A stretch of 64,000 nt of DNA, taken from positions 266,656 through 330,655 of the forward strand of contig JADJVL010000002.1 in NCBI GenBank assembly GCA_016710635.1, given 5' to 3'. A program made the position numbers and the translations under genes. The DNA is from Holophagaceae bacterium (GTDB lineage: Bacteria > Acidobacteriota > Holophagae > Holophagales > Holophagaceae). This document shows positions 7,478-15,172 of the stretch, piece after piece (within the stretch, counting starts at the first letter, position 1; every line of letters begins with the position of its first letter). The notes beneath the pieces are model-generated. The model saw only the letters and a list, made by a program, of their open reading frames with translations. It made no database searches and had not been told where the DNA came from.

Positions 7478-10400
7478 ATGAAGCCCATCCTCCAGTACCG
7501 GCCCGCGGACAAGGGCTTCCTCATCGCCCTGCCCGCCGGGTCGGACGAGGCCGCCGATGGCGCCGCCTGGGCGCGGCTCATGCGGACCCTCCCAGGGAAC
7601 CTGCAGGGCCGGGACCGGCTCACCCCGGCGAAGGCCCGCATCTTCGTCCCCGACGGCCGCATCCTCGAAGCCCACGCCGTGCCCCTGCGCTGGCAGCGCG
7701 CCTGGACCTGGCTCGCCAGCCTCCCGACGGATCCGGAACTGGTGGGCGGCAGCCTCGCCTTCTGGGCCGTGGCCCTGCGCCAGCTCCAGTCCCTCGTGAT
7801 CCGCGGCGCCCTCCTGCCCAAGCTGGACACCGAAAGCACGCCGTGGCGGGCCCACTGGGGCATCAGCCTCACCAGCCCCTCGGACCGGGAGGCCATGGAC
7901 CAGTTGGCGGCGGCCCTTCCACCCTCGGTGCTCGCCTTCCCCTCCGACGACCAGTGGATCTTCACCAAGGGGCTCTCCCTGGGCGCCCTGGAAGCCGAGG
8001 AGGTTGAGGACGATCTCGCCCTGCCCCCGAAGGCCGAAGACGTGCTGCAGGCCTTCCTCGAGGACGGGGCCGATTTCGTGGTGCGCTTCGTGGCCAGCAC
8101 CCTCCGGCCCGGGGAGGATCCCCGCCTGGGCCTGATCCACCGCCTGCGGGGCCACAAGCGCGACCGGCTGCCCTGGGACGAGCGCATCATGGTGGCCCTC
8201 AGCCATCCCATGAGCGAATTCCCCATGATCGGCGTGACCGAGCGGACCCTGGGGGAGCAGCTCGAGCAGTGGAGCGAAGGCGCGCGCTCCCTCTGGCTGC
8301 GGCCCTCCCTCAAGCTGGAGGCGCCGGCGGTGCCCACCCACGCCAGCACCACCGAGGCCATCCAGGAGGCCGACAAGCTCAGCGAGGAAGGCTGGTGCCT
8401 GCGCATCGGCCTGGAGACCGCCGACGGTCACGAGATTCCCGTCTCCCGGCTCTGGGGACCCGAAGCCGCCACCGGCGACGCCGCCATCATCCAGGCCCGG
8501 CAGGTACTGCTCCGCGGCCTGGCCCGGGCCGTGCCCTTCTTCCCGCCCCTGCAGGGAGCTCTCGCCGGCCAGACGCCGGAGGATCTCCAGCTCCTGCCCA
8601 CGGAGGCCTGGCAGTTCCTCACCAAGGGAGCGGGCCAGCTCAAGGAGGCCGGCTTCCTCGTCCACCTGCAGGAAGGCATGGCGGAGTTCGGCGGGGCCCG
8701 CCGCCTGCGGGCCAAGGTCCGCCTTGGCGCCCGAAATCTGGGGTCCGGGGAGGAGGGCGCGAAGGGCTCCGGGTCCGGCGCTGCCCAGGAAGGCCTGGAA
8801 GGCGCGGTGAGCGCCGACTGGTCCCTGATGCTCGGGGACGACGCCCTCAGCGTGGAGGACTTCGCCCAGATGGCGAGCCTCAAGCACCCGCTGGTGGCCT
8901 GGAAGGGCAAGTGGGTGGCCCTGGACACGGAGACCCTGAAGGCGATCACCGCCGTCATCCAGGCCAGCCGCGGCGCGGGCTTCGAAAGCATGACCAAAGG
9001 CGAGGCCCTGGCCGCCGCCCTCACGGGCACCGCCCGCATTCCCGGCGTCAGCGAGGCCATCGAGGTGGAGGTGGCCGGGGACTTCGGCGCCGCCCTGGAC
9101 GACCTGCGCACCCTGCCGGACAAGCCCATCCGCCAGCCGGAAAACTTCAAGGGCCAGCTGCGCCCCTACCAGCTCCGGGGCCTCGCCTGGCTGGAGGGCC
9201 TGTCGCGCCTGGGGCTCGGCGGCATCCTTGCCGACGACATGGGCCTGGGCAAGACCATCCAGGTCATCGCCCTGCTGCTGCACCGCCAGTTGCAGAATCC
9301 GAAGGCGGGCCCGCCGACCCTGCTGGTCTGTCCCACGTCGCTCCTCGGCAACTGGGAACGGGAGCTGGAGAAGTTCTCGCCGACCCTGCCGGTCTTCGTG
9401 CACCACGGCAACAACCGGGACGAGCTGCCCAAGGCCTTCAAGCCCCACACCATCGTCCTCACCACCTACGGTGTCATCCGCCGGGAGGACGAGGTCTTCG
9501 GCGCGCGGGCCTGGGGGCTGGTGGTGGTGGACGAGGCCCAGGCCATCAAGAACCCCGCCAGCATCCAGGCGAAGGCGGTCCGCCGCCTGCGGGGCCACGC
9601 CAAACTGGCGCTGACCGGCACGCCCATCGAGAACCGGCTGAAGGAGCTGTGGAGCATCCTGGCCTTCACCCTGCCGGGCTACTTCGGCAGCGAGTCGAGC
9701 TTCCAGGAGCGCTTCGCCACCCCCATCGAGAAGTACCGGGACCCCGATGCCGCCGCCGAACTGCGCCAGCGGGTGGGCCCCTTCATCCTGCGCCGCCTGA
9801 AGACCGACCGCAGCATCATCCAGGACCTGCCGGACAAGCAGGAGATGAAGGTCTACACCACCTTGACCAAGGAGCAGGCGCTGCTCTACCAGGCGCGAGT
9901 GGAACAGATGGAGCAGGACCTGGACGCCGCGAAATCCGGCATCGAGCGCCGGGGCCGCATCCTCGCGCTGCTCACCCACCTCAAGCAGATCTGCAACCAT
10001 CCTTCCCAGTTCCTCAAGGCACAGGGCCCCTACGGCGGGCGCAGCGGCAAGCTGGACCGCATGGCGGAAATGCTGGAGGAGATCATCGAGAACGGCGAGA
10101 AGGCCTTGGTCTTCACCCAGTTCAAGGAGATGGGCGACCGGCTGCAGATCCACATGCAGGAGCGCCTGGGCTTCGAGCCGCCCTTCCTCCACGGCGGCAC
10201 CACGCGCCTGCAGCGGGACGAGCTGGTGCGCGGCTTCCAGGAGGACCCGGCCTTCCCGCCGGTCTTCCTGCTCTCCCTCAAGGCCGGCGGCGTGGGCCTC
10301 AACCTCACGGCCGCCACCCACGTGTTCCACTTCGACCGCTGGTGGAACCCGGCGGTGGAGGACCAGGCCACGGACCGCACCTACCGCATCGGCCAGACCA

Positions 10401-10789
10401 GGAACGTGCAGGTCCACAAGCTCATCACCATCGGCACCCTCGAAGAGAAGATCGACGCCCTCCTGGAGAGCAAGCGGGACCTCGCGGATCGCGTGGTGGG
10501 CAGCGGCGAAGGCTGGCTCACGGAGCTGGACGACGAGGCCCTGCGCCGCCTGGTGGCCCTGGAGCCCGATGCGGAATGGGTGGACGGGGAAGGCGAGGTC
10601 ACGACCCTCTCCCAGGCCCGCGCGGCCCTTGCCAGGGCCGGTGCCGGCCACGAGGAGCCGGAAGATGATGGGGCCGTCGCGGTGGCGACCCTGCCCGACC
10701 GGGAGGCCGTGGCCGCCGCCCGGGCCGCGCGGGTCGCCGCCCCGCGCAAGCCGCGCCCGGCACCCAAGCGCAAGGGGGTGATCGGATGA
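7478..10789 (+). CDS. SNF2-family DEAD/DEAH-box helicase
   Basis: 1103 residues from MKPILQYRPADKGFLIALP; the upstream part of the open frame is not protein-like. Residues about 1-540 are the bacterial SNF2-associated N-terminal region, of unknown role. The SNF2 ATPase begins near 560 with RPYQLRGLAWLEGL. Walker A is ADDMGLGKTIQ (about 585), the Walker B variant is VVDEAQAIKN (about 685), then LTGTPIENRL. The helicase C-terminal half has LVFTQFKEMGDRLQ, SLKAGGVGLNLT and DQATDRTYRIGQ (about 965). The tail is basic and Ala/Arg-rich. It is a dsDNA-translocating ATPase that may remodel protein-DNA or RNA polymerase complexes, like RapA. Its stop overlaps the SWIM protein start, so the two are coupled. 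Confidence 0.93.
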   Translation: MKPILQYRPADKGFLIALPAGSDEAADGAAWARLMRTLPGNLQGRDRLTPAKARIFVPDGRILEAHAVPLRWQRAWTWLASLPTDPELVGGSLAFWAVALRQLQSLVIRGALLPKLDTESTPWRAHWGISLTSPSDREAMDQLAAALPPSVLAFPSDDQWIFTKGLSLGALEAEEVEDDLALPPKAEDVLQAFLEDGADFVVRFVASTLRPGEDPRLGLIHRLRGHKRDRLPWDERIMVALSHPMSEFPMIGVTERTLGEQLEQWSEGARSLWLRPSLKLEAPAVPTHASTTEAIQEADKLSEEGWCLRIGLETADGHEIPVSRLWGPEAATGDAAIIQARQVLLRGLARAVPFFPPLQGALAGQTPEDLQLLPTEAWQFLTKGAGQLKEAGFLVHLQEGMAEFGGARRLRAKVRLGARNLGSGEEGAKGSGSGAAQEGLEGAVSADWSLMLGDDALSVEDFAQMASLKHPLVAWKGKWVALDTETLKAITAVIQASRGAGFESMTKGEALAAALTGTARIPGVSEAIEVEVAGDFGAALDDLRTLPDKPIRQPENFKGQLRPYQLRGLAWLEGLSRLGLGGILADDMGLGKTIQVIALLLHRQLQNPKAGPPTLLVCPTSLLGNWERELEKFSPTLPVFVHHGNNRDELPKAFKPHTIVLTTYGVIRREDEVFGARAWGLVVVDEAQAIKNPASIQAKAVRRLRGHAKLALTGTPIENRLKELWSILAFTLPGYFGSESSFQERFATPIEKYRDPDAAAELRQRVGPFILRRLKTDRSIIQDLPDKQEMKVYTTLTKEQALLYQARVEQMEQDLDAAKSGIERRGRILALLTHLKQICNHPSQFLKAQGPYGGRSGKLDRMAEMLEEIIENGEKALVFTQFKEMGDRLQIHMQERLGFEPPFLHGGTTRLQRDELVRGFQEDPAFPPVFLLSLKAGGVGLNLTAATHVFHFDRWWNPAVEDQATDRTYRIGQTRNVQVHKLITIGTLEEKIDALLESKRDLADRVVGSGEGWLTELDDEALRRLVALEPDAEWVDGEGEVTTLSQARAALARAGAGHEEPEDDGAVAVATLPDREAVAAARAARVAAPRKPRPAPKRKGVIG

Positions 10790-11760
10790 TGATGATGTCC
10801 GGCCACCGCTTCGGCGCCACCTGGTGGGGCCGGCTCTGGATCAAGGGCCTGGAGCAGCTCGGGGACGACTACGAGAACCGTCTGCCCCGGGGACTCAAGT
10901 ACGCCGAGGAAGGCGCAGTGTCGCATTTCACCGTGAGCCCCGGCCAGATCGAGGCCCGGGTCCACGGGCGGAAGACCTACACGGTGACCCTGGGCCTGCC
11001 GGCCCTGACCCAGGCCCAGTGGGACAAGGCCCTGGCCCGCATCGCCCAGGAGAGCCGCTTCGTGGCCTCGCTGCTCGCGGGCGAAATGCCCCAGGGCCTG
11101 GACGAGACCTTCCGGGAAGCGGGCGCCAGCCTCTACGCCCGGGTGCCCAAGGAGCTGCAGACCCACTGCGACTGTCCCGACTGGGCGAACCCCTGCAAGC
11201 ACGTGGCCGCGGTCTGCTACGTCATGGCGGAGGCCCTGGACCGGGATCCCTGGCTGCTCTTCGACCTGCGGGGCAAGACCAAGGAGGAGGTCCTGGCCGC
11301 GCTCCAGGCGCACCTGGGAGAAGAGGCTCCGGAGCCGGCGCCAAAGAAGCGGGGCCGGCCGAAGAAGGTCGTCACCCTGGCGGACCTGCTGGTGCGCAAG
11401 GTGCCCGAGGCCGAGCCCTGGCATACCGCGGCAGAGGCGGACTACGACCTGCTGCGGGCGCCCCTGCCGGCCTTCGTGATCCCCCGCGCCATTCCCAGCG
11501 ACCCTTCGGTCTTCACCCAGCTGGGCCCGCTGCCCCACGCCCGCATCGAAGCCAGCCTCTGCCTCGCCGCCCTGTTGCACCGCTGCGCCCAGTGGACCAT
11601 CGTGCAGATCGAGGAGGGCGGCAGCCTCGAAGAGCAGGCCGCCCACGCTGGGGAAGGCTCCCTGGAAGCCGCCCAGGCCTCGCCCTTCGACTCCCCCCTG
11701 CCGCCCATGCCCGCCAAGCCGCCCAAGGCCTGGCGCAACAAGAAGCGGCGTTGGAAGTAG
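10786..11760 (+). CDS. SWIM zinc-finger protein
   Basis: About 324 residues. A run of ATG codons at 10786-10796 overlaps the helicase stop, so the exact start is uncertain by one or two codons. The N-terminus has FGATWWGRLWIKGLE, typical of bacterial SWIM proteins paired with SNF2 ATPases. The zinc finger CDCPDWANPCKHVAAVCYV at about residues 127-145 fits the CxCx(n)CxH pattern for DNA or protein binding. A basic segment, KKRGRPKK (about 185-192), resembles an AT-hook. The gene is translationally coupled to the SNF2 gene, and the pair recurs widely in bacteria, so the two proteins probably work together on DNA. The precise role is not known. Confidence 0.87.
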   Translation: MMMMSGHRFGATWWGRLWIKGLEQLGDDYENRLPRGLKYAEEGAVSHFTVSPGQIEARVHGRKTYTVTLGLPALTQAQWDKALARIAQESRFVASLLAGEMPQGLDETFREAGASLYARVPKELQTHCDCPDWANPCKHVAAVCYVMAEALDRDPWLLFDLRGKTKEEVLAALQAHLGEEAPEPAPKKRGRPKKVVTLADLLVRKVPEAEPWHTAAEADYDLLRAPLPAFVIPRAIPSDPSVFTQLGPLPHARIEASLCLAALLHRCAQWTIVQIEEGGSLEEQAAHAGEGSLEAAQASPFDSPLPPMPAKPPKAWRNKKRRWK

Positions 11761-11786
11761 GATCTCTTTCCTCACCGGGAGCCCCC

Positions 11787-12164
11787 ATGCAGACCATCGC
11801 CACGCCCTCAGCACCCTCCGCCATCGGCCCCTACAGCCAGGGCAAGATCGTGGGCAACCTCCTCTTCACCGCCGGCCAGATCGCCCTCGTGCCCGAGACC
11901 ATGGAGTTCCTCAACGGCACCATCGAGGAACAGACGGACCGGGTGCTGAAGAACCTCGACGCCGTGCTGGCCGCCGCGGGCACGGACTGGAGCCGCGTCA
12001 TCAAGACCACCGTCTTCCTCGCCGACATGGCCGACTTCGCCCCCTTCAACGCCGCCTACGCCGCGCACCTCGGCGAGGCCAAGCCCGCGCGGAGCACGGT
12101 GCAGGCCGCGGGGCTGCCGAAGGGCGGGAAAGTGGAGATCGAACTTATTGCGGAAGTAGGCTGA
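11787..12164 (+). CDS. ridA: RidA family reactive intermediate deaminase
   Basis: 125 residues, standard for RidA (YjgF/YER057c/UK114). It hydrolyses enamine/imine intermediates such as 2-aminoacrylate released by PLP enzymes, protecting those enzymes. Blocks include SAIGPYSQGKIVGNLLFTAGQIAL, the strand region TTVFLADMADFAPFNAAYAAHL, and near the C-terminus PARSTVQAAGLPKGGKVEIELIA, which supplies the conserved Arg that binds the carboxylate and the terminal Glu. GGGAG precedes the start. It follows the SWIM gene by 26 bases and converges on the next gene. Confidence 0.95.
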   Translation: MQTIATPSAPSAIGPYSQGKIVGNLLFTAGQIALVPETMEFLNGTIEEQTDRVLKNLDAVLAAAGTDWSRVIKTTVFLADMADFAPFNAAYAAHLGEAKPARSTVQAAGLPKGGKVEIELIAEVG

Positions 12165-12183
12165 ACGGGGCTGTCGCGCCGCC

Positions 12184-12648
12184 TCACTCCTCTTCGCTCT
12201 CCCCGATATCGGGATCGATGCCGTTCCAGCGCTGCTCGGCCTGGAAGTCTGGATTCTCGAGCTGCTTGAGGAAGCCCTGCATGCGCGTGCCCCATTTCGC
12301 TTCGGCGGCGTGGCCCGCCTCCACGAAGGGCAGGAGCTGGGCGGGAGCTTCTTCCAGGCTGAGCTGGGTGAGGATCAGGGCCTGCTGGAAACTCTCCCCC
12401 ACAGGCGTGAGGGCCACCACCAGCTCCTCGAGAACCTCCCACAGCGCGTCGGGGCAGCTCTCCTCGGGGAGCGCTTCGAGGGTCTCCACGCACTTGGTGC
12501 GGGCGGTGATGAGCTTCAGGTGGAGCTTCTCGAAGTCCCGGTGGGGCGCCCCCTGGGCGAGGGCGTGGGCCACGTCCTCCAGCATGGGATGGAGCTTGTT
12601 GAAGAGGAGGGAGAGGGCGGTCTCCGCGGGGCCCAGGGCTTCGTGCAT
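12184..12648 (-). CDS. Hypothetical helical protein
   Basis: 154 residues, acidic, with no signal peptide or membrane segment. The predicted structure is almost all alpha-helical, rich in Leu, Ala and Glu, with an acidic tail (DPDIGESEEE). I recognise no family. It lies nine bases after the glpK stop on the same strand, so it is probably in the glpK transcript, but nothing ties it to glycerol use. Codon use matches its neighbours. Confidence 0.75.
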   Translation of the reverse strand: MHEALGPAETALSLLFNKLHPMLEDVAHALAQGAPHRDFEKLHLKLITARTKCVETLEALPEESCPDALWEVLEELVVALTPVGESFQQALILTQLSLEEAPAQLLPFVEAGHAAEAKWGTRMQGFLKQLENPDFQAEQRWNGIDPDIGESEEE

Positions 12649-12657
12649 CCGTTGATC

Positions 12658-14094
12658 CTACGCCTTTGCGACGGATTCCTTCCAACGCACCCTGGCCGCC
12701 GCGACGGCGGCGGGGTCGCCGGAAGGTTGGAAGGTGCGGTCCAGGGGATAGGCCCGGCGCAGGTCCTCCAGGGTCCACAGGCCAACACCCAGGCCCGCCA
12801 GCATGCCGGCGCCGAGGGCCGTGGTCTCCAGCATCCGCGGCCGATGCAGGGGGATGCCCAGGAGGTCCGCCTGCATCTGCAGGAGGAGGTCGTTGGCCGC
12901 CGCCCCGCCATCCACCCGCAGCTCCTTCAGGGGTTCGCCGAGGTCCGCGGCCATCGCCTCGAGGATGTCCGCCTGGCTGTGGGCGATGCCTTCCAGGGCG
13001 GCCCGGGCGAGGTGGGCCTTGGTGGTGCCACGGGTGAGGCCGAGGATGGTCCCGCGGGCCTCGGGTCGCCAGTGGGGCGCGCCGAGCCCCGCGTAGGCGG
13101 GCACCACCACGACGCCGCCACTGTCAGGAACGCTGCGGGCCAGAGTCTCGATATCCGCCGCCGTCTCGATGATGCCCAGGCCGTCCCGCAGCCACTGCAC
13201 CAGGGCGCCGGCGATGAAGGCCCCGCCTTCCAGGGCGAAGGTGCGCTGCCCGGCGACTTCCCAGGCCTGGGTGGTGAGGAGTCCCGTGGCGCTGGGCCTG
13301 GGATGGGCGCCGGTATTCAGCAGCACGAAGCTGCCGGTGCCGTAGGTCAGCTTGGCCTGCCCGGCGTCGAAGCAACCCTGGCCGAACAGGGCCGCCTGCT
13401 GGTCCCCGGCGAGGCCCGTGACGGGCAGGTGATGGGGCAGCTCGGGCACCCCTTCGACCCGGGCGCAGAAGCTGGCGCTGGGGACGAGCCGGGGGAGCTT
13501 CACCGCCTCCACGCCAAAGCGCGCGACGAGGTCCCGGGACCAGTCCCCGGTGTCCAGGTCGAAGAGCAGCGTCCGGCTGGCGTTGCTGGGGTCCGTCACG
13601 AATTCCCCGCTCATGCGATGGACGAGGAAGGTGTCCACGGTGCCGAAGGCGAGGTCCCGCCCCGGCAGGTGGTCCTTGAGCCAGCGCAGCTTGGTGGCGC
13701 TGAAGTAGGGATCCAGGGGCAGGCCGGTCCGGGCGCGGATCGCAGGTTCCTGCGCCTTCATCGCGTGGCAGAGTTCCGTGGTGCGCCGGTCCTGCCACAC
13801 GATGGCGCGGTGCAGGGGCTCCATGGTGTGCGCGTCGAAGGCGAAGGTGGTCTCCCGCTGGTTTGCCAGGCCCAGGGCGGCGAGGCGGGCGGGATCCACC
13901 GAGGCCGTGGCCTGGGCCAGGGCCTCGCGGACGCTGGCCCAGATCTCCTCGGGCTCGTGCTCCACCCAGCCGGGCTCGGGGAAGTGCTGGGGAAAGGCGG
14001 CGTAGCCACGGCCCTGGACGGCCAGATCCCGGTCCAGCACGAGGGCGGTGGTGCCCGTGGTGCCCTGGTCGAGGGCGAGAATCAGATCCTTCAT
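12658..14094 (-). CDS. glpK: Glycerol kinase
   Basis: 478 residues, slightly shorter than the usual 495-505. A FGGY-family kinase that phosphorylates glycerol to sn-glycerol 3-phosphate. Motifs are the N-terminal phosphate loop ALDQGTTGTTALVLDRD, NQRETTFAFD (substrate-binding Arg-Glu), GDQQAALFGQGCFDAGQAKLTYGTG (catalytic Asp and ATP site), and the adenine-binding DGGAAANDLLLQMQADLLG. The FGGY signature pair is recognisable. No glpF, glpD or glpR lies next to it. The hypothetical helical gene at 12184-12648 is downstream in the same direction. Confidence 0.95.
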   Translation of the reverse strand: MKDLILALDQGTTGTTALVLDRDLAVQGRGYAAFPQHFPEPGWVEHEPEEIWASVREALAQATASVDPARLAALGLANQRETTFAFDAHTMEPLHRAIVWQDRRTTELCHAMKAQEPAIRARTGLPLDPYFSATKLRWLKDHLPGRDLAFGTVDTFLVHRMSGEFVTDPSNASRTLLFDLDTGDWSRDLVARFGVEAVKLPRLVPSASFCARVEGVPELPHHLPVTGLAGDQQAALFGQGCFDAGQAKLTYGTGSFVLLNTGAHPRPSATGLLTTQAWEVAGQRTFALEGGAFIAGALVQWLRDGLGIIETAADIETLARSVPDSGGVVVVPAYAGLGAPHWRPEARGTILGLTRGTTKAHLARAALEGIAHSQADILEAMAADLGEPLKELRVDGGAAANDLLLQMQADLLGIPLHRPRMLETTALGAGMLAGLGVGLWTLEDLRRAYPLDRTFQPSGDPAAVAAARVRWKESVAKA

Positions 14095-14131
14095 GGCGGG
14101 CCTTGGGAAGCTGCCCGGAAAGCTTAACCCC

Positions 14132-15112
14132 TCAAGGCATCCCGAAGGTCTTCACGCCCGGCGTGCCCTTGGGCGGCGGCTGGTCGCTGATCTGCATGCG
14201 GCCGTTGGCGTCCCGCCACTGGTAGATGGTGTTGGGCGTCCGCACTTCCACGCCGGTGCCATTGGGATTGGGGATGGGGGAGGACGCGTCGTCGCCGGCG
14301 GCCTCGTTGGCCGAAGCCACCAGGGTGGCGGTGCCTTTGAGGGGCTTCTCGTCCACGAGGAAGCCGCCGCGGCCCTTCTTGAGCAGGTCCATGGCCCCGG
14401 CGGCCTTGGGATCCGCCTGCACGAGCTTGCGCTGCCAGAGGTCCAGGACCTTGGGCACGTAGCCGCGGGTCTCCCGGTAGGGCGGGATGCCGCCGTACTT
14501 CTCCACGGCCCGCTCGCCGGCGTTGTAGGCGGCGATGACCTTGGTGGCGTCGCCGCCGAAGTAGTCCATGAGCCATTTCAGGTATTTCGTGCCGCCCATG
14601 ATGTTCTGCCGGGGATCGAAGGGATCCGTCACGCCGAAGCGCAGGGCCGTGGCGGGCATCAGCTGCATGAGCCCCAGGGCGCCGACGCGGCTGCGGGCCT
14701 TGTCGTAGAAGGCGCTTTCCGCCTGGATGATGGCCCGGGCCAGGTGGGGATCCACGCCGTTCTGGGTGGCGATCTCGTCCACGGTGGCCAGCAGCTCCGG
14801 ACTCCGCAGCACCCGGGCCATCTCCACGCGGCTGATGCCCATGCGGATGTGGCCCACGCCGACGTGCTTGAGCACCAGGCCCTGGCTCTTGGCGTAGCTC
14901 GGGGGGAGGTTGTTGATGACGATGCGGCCCTGGGCGTCCGAGTAGGTGTAGACGTAGGCCATGGAGTACGCGCCGCCCATGCCGCCGATGGGGGCCGCGG
15001 AGGCCCGCCGCGGCTTTCCGGTGGTGGCGCCGTTCCCCGCCGCAAGGGTGGCGGCCACGCCGGCCGCGAGGATCGCGGTGCGGGCGGCGAGGGAACGGGC
15101 GGGACGGTTCAT
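14132..15112 (-). CDS. Lytic transglycosylase flanked by two DUF4124 domains
   Basis: 326 residues with an N-terminal signal peptide (RSLAARTAILAAGVAATLAAG). The DUF4124-like segment at about 50-80 (YVYTYSDAQGRIVINNLPP) is followed by the SLT domain at about 120-235. The catalytic Glu lies in ARAIIQAESAFYDKARS, followed by GALGLMQLMPATA and IAAYNAGERAVEKYGG, the standard family-1 lytic transglycosylase motifs. A second DUF4124 copy closes the protein at about 290-326 (IYQWRDANGRMQISDQPP). It cleaves peptidoglycan glycan strands in the periplasm to form 1,6-anhydromuropeptides. DUF4124 at both ends is unusual in my experience and may help bind cell wall. Confidence 0.9.
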   Translation of the reverse strand: MNRPARSLAARTAILAAGVAATLAAGNGATTGKPRRASAAPIGGMGGAYSMAYVYTYSDAQGRIVINNLPPSYAKSQGLVLKHVGVGHIRMGISRVEMARVLRSPELLATVDEIATQNGVDPHLARAIIQAESAFYDKARSRVGALGLMQLMPATALRFGVTDPFDPRQNIMGGTKYLKWLMDYFGGDATKVIAAYNAGERAVEKYGGIPPYRETRGYVPKVLDLWQRKLVQADPKAAGAMDLLKKGRGGFLVDEKPLKGTATLVASANEAAGDDASSPIPNPNGTGVEVRTPNTIYQWRDANGRMQISDQPPPKGTPGVKTFGMP

Positions 15113-15172
15113 GGACTTCCAGTATGGTCCTTAGCGACAACCGGGCCAAGGATGCGTTGGAAAGGATCGATG

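Noticed and set aside
7415..10651. Long minus-strand ORF (1078 codons) opposite the SNF2 gene
   Set aside because: High-GC shadow ORF; the plus frame has all SNF2 motifs.
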